Shown here piece after piece: positions 1-7,467 of a stretch of DNA of 64,000 nt (its first letter is position 1; each line of letters begins with the position of its first letter). Position numbers and translations under genes: made by a program. The stretch is from UBA5189 sp040389445 (lineage in GTDB: Bacteria > Chloroflexota > Limnocylindria > Limnocylindrales > CSP1-4), in assembly GCA_040389445.1 (NCBI GenBank), contig JAZJZX010000014.1:201151-265150 (forward strand), given 5' to 3'. Under the pieces are notes generated by a model. It saw only the letters and a list, made by a program, of their open reading frames with translations, was not told the DNA's origin and ran no database searches.

Positions 1-1
1 A

Positions 2-2284
2 GTTGATCCGGAACGGGCGGCGACGCTGCGTGCCCTCGTGCCGGAGGATCGACTGGTCATCGCCGAATCTGGTGTTCGGGACCCCGCAACGGTGCGCGGC
101 TGGCGTGCGCTCGGTTTCGATGCCGCGCTCATCGGCGAGGCGCTCGTCCGCTCGGGCGATCCCGAAGCTGCGGTGCGCGCCTTCGTGGCCGCCGGCCGAC
201 CCCCGACCGACCCCGCGAACCGGGATCGGGTGCCGTTCGTGAAGATCTGCGGCGTGACCGACGCGGCCGGGATCGACGCGGCGGTTCGAGCCGGCGCCGA
301 CGCGGTGGGCCTGAACCTGGTGCCCGGGACGCCCCGTGCCCTGGAGCTCCGCGAAGCGGTCGAACTGGCGGAACGGCTCCGGGCGATTGCACCGCCGAAC
401 AAGCGTCCCGCCATCGTCCCGATCACGGTCGATCTGCCGGCCGATGAGCTGAACCGGATCGGCCGGGCGCTCGACGCCGACGCGATCCAGCTCAGCGGCC
501 ACGAACCTGCCGCCCTGATCGCGAGCGTGGATCGGCCGGTCTGGAAGGTCCTGCATCTTCCCGCTTCCATCGCCGGTGCCGGCCAGGACGCCCTCGCGGC
601 CGATGCCGTCGCCGCGGCACACGCCCACCGCAGCGCAGGCGCGGCCCGGATCATGCTCGACACGGCCGGCGGACCGCACCCCGGCGGGACCGGAGTCCGC
701 GTGGCTGCGGGCCTCGTCGCCGCGGTCGCACGCGCGGTGCCGGTCACCCTGGCCGGCGGTCTCGACCCCGCGAGCGCGGGCCCGGCCCTTCGGGCGGCCC
801 CGGTGGTCGGTGTCGACGTCACCTCCGGTGTGGAGGCCCCACGGGAGCATGGCCGGCGACCGGTCAAGGATCCGCTCAGGGTCGCCCTCTTCGTGAAACG
901 AGCCCGCGCCGCCCGGATCGATCGTCCCAACCTGAGCATCCGACCCACGCCGGTGCATCCCGGGCTGCTCGACGTCGACGACCATGGCCGGTGGGGGATG
1001 GAACGCGATTTTGGCGGTCGCTATGTGCCCGAAACTCTGATGGGCGCGCTCGAACAGCTCGAGACCGCCTATGACGCGATCCGCCACGACCCCCGGTTCT
1101 GGACCGAGCTCAACGACCTGCTCGGCCGATTTGCCGGTCGTCCAACGGCGCTGTATCGCGCCGATCGGCTGGCCGGCGCCGTCCGGGACGAGGCGCAGCG
1201 GCTGCTGGCGACGGAACCGACCGGGCGGCTTCGCCAGCCGGCGTCCGCGGATGCGGGTGGTGCGCTGCCCCGTATCCGCCTGTACCTGAAGCGCGAGGAC
1301 CTCGCCCACACCGGTGCCCACAAGATCAACAATGCCCTCGGCCAGGCGCTCCTGACCCGGCGGCTCGGCAAGACACGGGTGATCGCCGAGACCGGAGCCG
1401 GTCAGCACGGCGTGGCCACGGCGACGGCCTGCGCGCTGCTCGGCCTCCCGTGTGTGGTGTTCATGGGCGAGGAGGACATCCAGCGACAGGCCCCCAACGT
1501 CCTCCGAATGCGGGCATTGGGGGCCGAGGTTCGCAGTGTCACCTCGGGAACCGCCACCCTCAACGACGCGGTCAACGAGGCGATGCGCGACTGGGTCACG
1601 AACGTGGAGACCACGCACTACGTGCTCGGCTCGGCGATGGGCCCGCATCCTTACCCGACGATCGTCCGCGATTTCCAGCGCCGGATCGGGGACGAGGCGG
1701 CGCGCCAGCTCTTCGATGTCGAGGGCCGGCTCCCGGACATGGCCCTCGCCTGCGTCGGCGGCGGATCGAACGCCATCGGTCTGCTGGCCCGCTTCATCGG
1801 TGAGCCGTCCGTGCGCCTCGCGGTGGCGGAAGCCGCCGGCGACGGCCTCGAAACCGGTCGGCACGCGGCCGCCATCGCCGGCGGCACCGCCGGCATCCTC
1901 CACGGCTCTCGATCGCTGATGCTCCAGGACGAGGACGGCCAGGTGGTCGAGGCGCACTCCGCGTCGGCGGGGCTGGATTACCCGGGCGTGGGGCCACAGC
2001 TTGCCGCGCTCGCCGAGGCGGGCCGGCTCGAAGTCGCGACCGCCACGGATCGGGAGGCGATTGCGGCAATGCGAACGGTCACCCGGATGGAGGGCATCCT
2101 GCCGGCCCTGGAGACGGCGCACGCAGTCGCGGCCCTGCCCAAGCTCCTCGCCGGGCTGGAGGGTTCCGGCCGGCTGTTGCCGGATCGCGCCCTCGTGCTC
2201 CTCGGGTTCTCGGGTCGCGGGGACAAGGACCTGGCTGCGCTCGAGCGCTTCGGCGAAGTCGATACCTGGGAGGGCATCACGTGA
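2..2284 (+). CDS. trpCFB: TrpC(C-term)-TrpF-TrpB fusion protein, 5' partial
   Basis: One uninterrupted frame enters from the left edge and covers three tryptophan-pathway enzymes. Bases 2 to about 230 encode the C-terminal strand-helix of indole-3-glycerol-phosphate synthase (ESGVRDPATV, then ALIGEALVRSGDPEAAVRAF). About 235-905 encode phosphoribosylanthranilate isomerase, beginning VKICGVTDAAGIDAAVRAGA. After a linker of about 25 residues, about 985-2284 encode tryptophan synthase beta, with RWGMERDFGGRYVPETLM, the PLP-lysine motif HTGAHKINNALGQ (near 1318) and the PLP-phosphate loop GGGSNAIG (near 1756). No stop or frameshift separates the parts. The 3' end overlaps the trpA GTG start. TrpCF fusions are well known; adding TrpB is unusual. 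The TrpC N-terminus lies outside the window. Confidence 0.93.
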   Translation, partial: VDPERAATLRALVPEDRLVIAESGVRDPATVRGWRALGFDAALIGEALVRSGDPEAAVRAFVAAGRPPTDPANRDRVPFVKICGVTDAAGIDAAVRAGADAVGLNLVPGTPRALELREAVELAERLRAIAPPNKRPAIVPITVDLPADELNRIGRALDADAIQLSGHEPAALIASVDRPVWKVLHLPASIAGAGQDALAADAVAAAHAHRSAGAARIMLDTAGGPHPGGTGVRVAAGLVAAVARAVPVTLAGGLDPASAGPALRAAPVVGVDVTSGVEAPREHGRRPVKDPLRVALFVKRARAARIDRPNLSIRPTPVHPGLLDVDDHGRWGMERDFGGRYVPETLMGALEQLETAYDAIRHDPRFWTELNDLLGRFAGRPTALYRADRLAGAVRDEAQRLLATEPTGRLRQPASADAGGALPRIRLYLKREDLAHTGAHKINNALGQALLTRRLGKTRVIAETGAGQHGVATATACALLGLPCVVFMGEEDIQRQAPNVLRMRALGAEVRSVTSGTATLNDAVNEAMRDWVTNVETTHYVLGSAMGPHPYPTIVRDFQRRIGDEAARQLFDVEGRLPDMALACVGGGSNAIGLLARFIGEPSVRLAVAEAAGDGLETGRHAAAIAGGTAGILHGSRSLMLQDEDGQVVEAHSASAGLDYPGVGPQLAALAEAGRLEVATATDREAIAAMRTVTRMEGILPALETAHAVAALPKLLAGLEGSGRLLPDRALVLLGFSGRGDKDLAALERFGEVDTWEGIT

Positions 2285-3186
2285 GGGGCACGCCGGCCAC
2301 CGCCGTCGACGCAACCGGTGTCGCCGACCCCACCGCCGCCACCAGCTTGAATGCGGCCGCTCGCCCCGATACCAACGACACCGCCGGCGCACGGCGGATC
2401 GGCGACGCTTTCAGGGCCGCCGGCCACGCCGGACGCGCGGCGCTGATTCCGTATGTCGTCGCGGGCTACCCGGACTACGAAGGCTCGCTCGCCGCGGCAT
2501 GTGCGGCGATCGATGCCGGGGCAGACCTGCTGGAGATCGGCTTGCCGTACTCAGATCCGCTCGCCGACGGCGCAACGCTCCAGCGGGCATCGCGCGCCGC
2601 GCTCCTCGCCGGAGCGACCCTTGACCGTTCGCTGACCCTGGTTGCGCGCGTCGCGGCAGCCCGCCCGGGGGTCCCGATCGTGACGATGGGCTACGCCAAC
2701 CAGCTCATCGGTGGCGGCGATGGCCGACTTCGCGCAGCATCACTTGCCGCCGCCGGGGCCTCCGGCGTCATCGTGGCCGACCTGACGCCCGATGAGGGCG
2801 GCCCGTTCGAAGCGGTCGCCGCTGCCGCCGGCCTTGCCGTCATCTATCTCGTCGCGCCGACGACCGCGCCGGATCGGCTCCGGACCGTCGCCGGCCGGAG
2901 TGGGGGATTCCTGTACTGCGTGAGCCTCGTCGGGGTGACCGGCGCCAGGTCGAGCTTGCCGCCGAGCGTCCGCGGGCTGGTGGCGTCGGTTCGGGCCGTA
3001 TCGCCGGTCCCGGTCGCGGTGGGATTCGGTGTCTCCAGGCCCGCTCACGTCCGAGCCCTCGCAGCATCCGGTGCCGATGGCGTCATTGTGGCGTCGGCCC
3101 TCGTCGATGCCCTCGGCGCTGGCGGCACGGACGTCGATGCCATGGCCGCGCTCGTGAGATCCCTCCGGGCGGCCACGGCGCGGTAA
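2281..3186 (+). CDS. trpA: Tryptophan synthase alpha subunit
   Basis: TrpA cleaves indole-3-glycerol phosphate to indole and glyceraldehyde 3-phosphate and passes indole to TrpB. The 301-residue TIM-barrel protein has the family signature LLEIGLPYSDPLADG, which carries the catalytic Glu and Asp (Tyr replaces the more common Phe), and the phosphate-binding end VGFGVSRPAHV...GVIVASALV. The GTG start overlaps the stop of the upstream fusion as GTGA, so translation is probably coupled and subunit stoichiometry fixed. The first roughly 38 residues precede the family core and are low-complexity, so an internal start cannot be excluded. Confidence 0.95.
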   Translation: MRGTPATAVDATGVADPTAATSLNAAARPDTNDTAGARRIGDAFRAAGHAGRAALIPYVVAGYPDYEGSLAAACAAIDAGADLLEIGLPYSDPLADGATLQRASRAALLAGATLDRSLTLVARVAAARPGVPIVTMGYANQLIGGGDGRLRAASLAAAGASGVIVADLTPDEGGPFEAVAAAAGLAVIYLVAPTTAPDRLRTVAGRSGGFLYCVSLVGVTGARSSLPPSVRGLVASVRAVSPVPVAVGFGVSRPAHVRALAASGADGVIVASALVDALGAGGTDVDAMAALVRSLRAATAR

Positions 3187-3195
3187 CCTGCGGCG

Positions 3196-3858
3196 ATGAC
3201 GACGCGCATCGCCCTCGCCCTGGAGACAACGCGGAAGCGGACCTTTGCAAGCGCCATCGATTGGCCTGGTCTTGCCCGCGGCGGCAAGACCGAATCAGCG
3301 GCGATCGAGGCCCTGCTCGATCATCTCGACCGCTACGCCGAGGTCGTCCGCGCCGCGGGGTACGAGTTCGCGGTGGATGACCTGGTGGTCGAGGTCATCG
3401 AGGCTGCCGAAGGGAACGGCAGCACCGATTTCGGCGTCCCGGGTCGTGTGACCGATGCGGATCGCCGACCGACCACCGACGCCGATGCGGAACGCCTCAC
3501 GAGGCTCGTGGCGGCCACCTGGGCGCTCCTGGACCGGAACGCCGCCGCGGCGCCGGCGGAGCTCCGAAAGGGGCCTCGGGGCGGCGGCCGGACCACCTCG
3601 AAGATCGTCGAGCATGCCCTGATGTCGGATCACGCCTACGCCCGCGAGATGGGCCTCAAGGTGCCGGCCCCGACCCCGGGCGACGCGACCTCGGTCGCCG
3701 CGGTTCGGGAGGCCATCAAGGGGGTCCTGCGGCGCCCCTCGGACGGGACACCGCTCGGGGGGCGGCGCTGGACTTCCCGATATGCCGCCCACCGTATCGC
3801 CTGGCACGCTCTTGACCATGCCTGGGAGATCGAGGACCGCACGGACCCGCCTGGATGA
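3196..3858 (+). CDS. DinB/HicB-like hypothetical protein
   Basis: This 220-residue protein has an N-terminal segment (FASAIDWPGLARGGKTESAA) resembling HicB-like antitoxin folds and a C-terminal part ending AAHRIAWHALDHAWEIEDR, which resembles DinB-type four-helix proteins with metal-binding histidines. I infer a small metal-binding enzyme or stress protein; the substrate is unknown. The ATG sits 6 nt after a TAACCT -10-like hexamer (3184-3189), so it may have its own leaderless transcript rather than belong to the trp operon. Confidence 0.6.
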   Translation: MTTRIALALETTRKRTFASAIDWPGLARGGKTESAAIEALLDHLDRYAEVVRAAGYEFAVDDLVVEVIEAAEGNGSTDFGVPGRVTDADRRPTTDADAERLTRLVAATWALLDRNAAAAPAELRKGPRGGGRTTSKIVEHALMSDHAYAREMGLKVPAPTPGDATSVAAVREAIKGVLRRPSDGTPLGGRRWTSRYAAHRIAWHALDHAWEIEDRTDPPG

Positions 3859-3909
3859 GTCTCGGCACGGAAAATTGAACCGATCGAGGCCCGGACTGCA
3901 CTCATCAAT

Positions 3910-4455
3910 GTGGAGGTTGTCCTGGATCATCCGCCGCTGACGAACTCGGGGCTGGTTGCCGCTGCTGTCGCTGGGGATCGCGACGCGTTTCGCCGGCTTG
4001 TCGAGCCGGATCTGCCCGCTGCCCTGGGGACCGCCCGGATTGTCACCCGATCAGAGGCCGATGCCGAAGACGCCGTACAGGACGCCCTGCTCTCCGCCTG
4101 GAAGGGACTTGTCTCACTCCGCGACCACGACGCCTTCCGGCCGTGGTTCCGGCGCCAGGTCGTCCGCGCGGCACTCCGCACGGTCGAACGCCGCGGGCGG
4201 TCCATCGAGCTCGTCGCAGATGTTCCGGCGCCGGTCGACCAGTTGGATCACGAGATCAACCGTCGGATCCTCAGGCGAGCGTTCGATGAACTCGCGCCGC
4301 GGGATCGCCTGCTGCTGACGCTTCACCACTTCTGGGGCCTCCCGATCGAGGAGACGGCGGCCCACCTCGGTATCCCGACGGGCACTGTGAAATCGAGGGT
4401 TCACCATGCGACGGAGCGGCTGCGGGCGGCGTTCGCCGCGGAGGAGCGACGATGA
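3910..4455 (+). CDS. ECF-type RNA polymerase sigma factor
   Basis: A 181-residue group 4 sigma factor. Region 2 spans about residues 14-85 (AGDRDAFRRLVEP, then DAEDAVQDALLSAWKGL) and region 4 about 120-175 (AFDELAPRDRLLLTLHHFWG, then IEETAAHLGIPTGTVKSRVH, a clear helix-turn-helix). It directs RNA polymerase to a dedicated promoter set. Its stop overlaps the start of the next gene as ATGA, and that gene encodes a membrane protein of the kind that usually sequesters the sigma factor. The chosen GTG start is the first in frame; its N-terminal dozen residues are uncertain. Confidence 0.9.
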   Translation: MEVVLDHPPLTNSGLVAAAVAGDRDAFRRLVEPDLPAALGTARIVTRSEADAEDAVQDALLSAWKGLVSLRDHDAFRPWFRRQVVRAALRTVERRGRSIELVADVPAPVDQLDHEINRRILRRAFDELAPRDRLLLTLHHFWGLPIEETAAHLGIPTGTVKSRVHHATERLRAAFAAEERR

Positions 4456-5795
4456 CCGATCCACTCGAACGCGAGCTGCGAAGCATGCTCGACGAACGGG
4501 CGCACGGGGATCCGGGCACAGCTCGACGGCTCGCCGATGGAATCGCATCGTTCCCGTCGCGGCGGCGTTGGGGAGGCGGCTTCCTCGGCTCGATCGCCTC
4601 GGCCGTGCTCTTCGTCGGCGTCGTTGTCGTAGTGGTCGCGCGGCTTGGTGGAACCGGCGGGCAACTTCCGACACCGTCGCCGACCATGACGTCGAACCCC
4701 TCCCACGGGCCGACGCTCCCGGGCGGCCCTGAAGCATTCGCGGGCGATCCACGGCTCGCGCGCTGCTCACTCGGCCCCATCCAATACGCCTTCGTGATGG
4801 ACCACGCGCGGGATTACCAAACCTACTTCCCGAAGATGGGGATCTCACCCGAACTCGATGTCGACGGGTCGGCGTTCGTCGCCGTCTTCGAGGCCGGGAT
4901 GGCCCAGCCCCCAACGTCCGGCCTCGGCCCAGGGCCCACCAACGAACCAGGTCATCGGTATGTCTGCGTCCTCGTGGATGGCGGCGATCCGAACCTGTAC
5001 GGCGATGTCGACATCACCGGCCTGACCATCGACGTCACCCCGAGTGAGGTGTCCCCGAGCGCGACGCCGACCGACGGGGCAGCAGCGACCCCGACCAGGA
5101 CGCTTGCGCCGGCCCCCGTCTGGGTTGCCGACCTCGCGGGTCAGCTCCAGTGTTCCGGTGGCGTCGCGAATGTCGGTGGCGAGGTCCCGAACGCCGATGG
5201 CGTCGGCGCGGCGGGCCTGTCCCCCGAGGCCGGTCTGGCATCGTTCCTCGGGCCCGCCAACCCGTACGCAAGCCTGCCCGCGGCCGGGTATGCGCAGGTC
5301 CATCTGGGCACGGACTGGGCGAGCTTCGCGCACGTCTACCTGGGTCGAACCAAGGCCATCGTGATCCTTTCCGATGTCAGTGAGGTGGGCGGTGGCTGGC
5401 GTGTCGTCGGCCTGCGCGCATGCGACGCATCGGAGTTCGATCCGAGCGTCCCGCTGACCTTCCCCGTGACGGTGTGGACCGATCGGTCGGGTCAACCTGT
5501 GTCGACCGAGACGATCCGCTCCTCGCCGGGACCCGGCCACTGCGGCTGGGACAGCGCGATCTGGCTCCAGGTCGGCGGCGATCTGTACTTCCGCGATCCT
5601 GCGGGGGTGATGAGCGAGTGGACGACGACGACCTTCGATTCCGCGGCACAACTGCCGTCGTCGGCAGCGGATACCGGCTTCCGGACGGGCAGCTGGTCAC
5701 TCTGGATCGACCCCGGGAAGGATGCCTACGTCGTGTCGACCGACCGCGTCGAGCGCTGGCCGCGCTCGAAGGACCCGTTGATCGGCTGCATCTAA
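4452..5795 (+). CDS. Membrane-anchored putative anti-sigma partner with large extracytoplasmic domain
   Basis: The 447-residue protein has a short charged cytoplasmic N-terminus (about residues 1-40), one strong transmembrane helix (about 47-66) and a large outer domain of about 370 residues. Two Pro/Thr/Ser-rich linkers flank or split that domain (PSPTMTSNPSHGPTLPGG, and a second near residues 195-220). The ATGA overlap with the sigma-factor gene and the topology suggest the cytoplasmic tail holds the sigma factor and the outer domain senses a signal. No canonical HCCW zinc motif is visible, so the anti-sigma role is inference from context. The gene ends convergently with gluQ (4-bp overlap). 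Confidence 0.65.
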   Translation: MTDPLERELRSMLDERAHGDPGTARRLADGIASFPSRRRWGGGFLGSIASAVLFVGVVVVVVARLGGTGGQLPTPSPTMTSNPSHGPTLPGGPEAFAGDPRLARCSLGPIQYAFVMDHARDYQTYFPKMGISPELDVDGSAFVAVFEAGMAQPPTSGLGPGPTNEPGHRYVCVLVDGGDPNLYGDVDITGLTIDVTPSEVSPSATPTDGAAATPTRTLAPAPVWVADLAGQLQCSGGVANVGGEVPNADGVGAAGLSPEAGLASFLGPANPYASLPAAGYAQVHLGTDWASFAHVYLGRTKAIVILSDVSEVGGGWRVVGLRACDASEFDPSVPLTFPVTVWTDRSGQPVSTETIRSSPGPGHCGWDSAIWLQVGGDLYFRDPAGVMSEWTTTTFDSAAQLPSSAADTGFRTGSWSLWIDPGKDAYVVSTDRVERWPRSKDPLIGCI

Positions 5796-6649
5796 CTCGG
5801 CCTCAGGCCGATGGCCTTAGCCGCTCGTGCCCGCAGACTCGCAGCGGACGTGCCGGCCGCGAGCATCGATCGGATCGACGTAGCGCCGTCGGCCTTCGAG
5901 AGCTTTCGTCCATCGGGCCGGCGGATCAGGGGGTGATGCAGGAAGCGAGGCGGTTCGGCGCGGCCGAGCAACCGGCCAAGGGCGATCTGCACCGGCGTGG
6001 CGTCGAGGAGGTCGTCGCCGCGAATCACCAGATCGATCCCGTGGCGGAGGTCGTCGACGACGACGCACAGGGCGTAGGTCCAATTGCCGAGGCGGTCCCG
6101 GACCGGGAGGTCGCCCGCCGGTGCGACCGGCCCGGATCGGGCACCCAGGACCAGGTCCGTCCACGCCTCCTCGCCCTCACCCAGCGCGACTCGCCAGGTG
6201 GGCGCGTCCCCGCCCATCGCCAGCTCCCGCGCGGCGCACTGACCCGGGCAACCGGCCCCGGACCACGAGCGCCCGTGTCCGGCGGCCCACGCGGCGAAGG
6301 TCGAACGGCTGCAGTCGCATGGATAGACCAGCCCCATCGCGGCGAGCTGCGCAACGGCGGCCTCGTAGACCACGGCGTTGTCCGACTGTCGATGGGACGA
6401 CGGGCGCCCTGTCCGCAGCTCGTCGGTCGCCGGCTCATCCGGCACGAAGTCGAGCGCCTCGAGATCGTCGAGGAGGGCCGCCTCGTATGCCGACCGGCAT
6501 CGCTGTCGGTCGTGATCCTCGATCCGCAGGACCACCTGCCCGCCGCTTTTCTGGGCCACATCCCAGACCACGAGGGCATTCGCCACGTGGCCGAGATGCA
6601 GATAGCCCGTGGGTGCCGGTGCGAATCGCGTCCGAAGGCCGTGCGGCAG
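5792..6649 (-). CDS. gluQ: Glutamyl-Q tRNA(Asp) synthetase, non-canonical start
   Basis: GluQRS activates glutamate and attaches it to queuosine in tRNA(Asp). The frame shows the class I HIGH-like motif in RFAPAPTGYLHLGH, a zinc site (YPCDC, then GCPGQC), the ATP-site KLSK (RKLSK) and no anticodon-binding domain, as expected for this shortened paralogue. The first ATG/GTG/TTG (GTG at 6586) would remove the HLGH motif, so translation must begin upstream. The open frame runs back through the end of the chorismate mutase gene without a standard start codon; a CTG at 6649 is the most plausible and is used here. It is probably the last gene of the aro operon. Confidence 0.82.
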   Translation of the reverse strand: MPHGLRTRFAPAPTGYLHLGHVANALVVWDVAQKSGGQVVLRIEDHDRQRCRSAYEAALLDDLEALDFVPDEPATDELRTGRPSSHRQSDNAVVYEAAVAQLAAMGLVYPCDCSRSTFAAWAAGHGRSWSGAGCPGQCAARELAMGGDAPTWRVALGEGEEAWTDLVLGARSGPVAPAGDLPVRDRLGNWTYALCVVVDDLRHGIDLVIRGDDLLDATPVQIALGRLLGRAEPPRFLHHPLIRRPDGRKLSKADGATSIRSMLAAGTSAASLRARAAKAIGLRPS

Positions 6650-6704
6650 CTCGGAGACCGCGGCCGCGAGCGCGGCGGCAAACCCGCTCGAGCCGGGAGC
6701 GACC

Positions 6705-7034
6705 TCAGCCGTCGTGAGGCTCCCGTCCCGCCCGGTCCGCCGACTCGAGGGCCCGGGTCGCCTTGAACAGCAGCCGATACAGCGCCAGCAGGTCGGCCTG
6801 GGGCATCGGTCCCTCGTTCGACATCGCGATCCGGATCAGGACCTCGCGCTCCCGCTCCAGATCGCGAATGGCTCGCCGCCCGATGGCCGCCTTGGCCCGC
6901 CCGACCTCGAGGGCGAGTCTGGCGCGATCGTTCAGGAGTGCCACGATCTCCTGGTCGAGGGCGTCGATCCGTGTCCGGAGTCGCCGCAATTCCAGGCTCT
7001 CCGGAGGATTCCCGCCGCGTCGGCGCTCAGCCAC
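6705..7034 (-). CDS. Chorismate mutase, AroQ class
   Basis: This 109-residue helical protein converts chorismate to prephenate, the branch to phenylalanine and tyrosine. LRRLRTRIDALDQEIVALL followed by RARLALEVGRAKAA matches the first helix of AroQ-class mutases, with the active-site Arg and Lys residues in place. The frame is open further upstream, but that part is shadow of aroQ; the GTG at 7034 overlaps the aroQ stop by 8 nt and fits the operon. It is a stand-alone domain with no prephenate dehydratase or dehydrogenase attached. Confidence 0.88.
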   Translation of the reverse strand: MAERRRGGNPPESLELRRLRTRIDALDQEIVALLNDRARLALEVGRAKAAIGRRAIRDLEREREVLIRIAMSNEGPMPQADLLALYRLLFKATRALESADRAGREPHDG

Positions 7035-7467
7035 GGGGCGAACCGAAGTCGAAGGCAATCCGCTCCAGCGCCAGGTGGTAGCCGCGCGCTCCCTGTCCGA
7101 CGAAGGACGCGAGCGCCACGTCGGTGAGGAAGTTGACGTGCCGGAAGGATTCGCGTGTCGACGGATCCGAGAGGTGGACCTCGATGAACGGCCGCTGGAT
7201 GCCGACCAGCGCATCCCGCAACGACACCGAGGTGTGGGTCAGGCCGCCGGCATTCACGATCGCGACGTCGAAATCGCGCTGATGGAGCCGGTCGATGAGG
7301 GCTCCCTCGTGATTCGACTGGAAGAAATCGACCTCCAGGCCGAGCTCCGCGGCCCGTCTGGCAATGCCGTCATGGATCTGGTCGAGCGTCTCGTGGCCGT
7401 AGATCTCGGGCTCGCGGGTTCCCAGGAGGTTGAGGTTCGGGCCCGCCAGGACCAGTACCCGGGTCAT
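7027..7467 (-). CDS. aroQ: 3-dehydroquinate dehydratase, type II
   Basis: It dehydrates 3-dehydroquinate to 3-dehydroshikimate in the shikimate pathway. The 146-residue protein has the type II hallmarks GPNLNLLGTREPEIYG (catalytic Arg and Tyr), a central NAGGLTHTSVSLRDAL and a C-terminal HLSDPSTRESFRHVNF with the catalytic His. The ATG at 7467 overlaps the stop of the AroK-AroB gene as ATGA; the longer frame upstream is only shadow coding. Confidence 0.95.
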   Translation of the reverse strand: MTRVLVLAGPNLNLLGTREPEIYGHETLDQIHDGIARRAAELGLEVDFFQSNHEGALIDRLHQRDFDVAIVNAGGLTHTSVSLRDALVGIQRPFIEVHLSDPSTRESFRHVNFLTDVALASFVGQGARGYHLALERIAFDFGSPRG

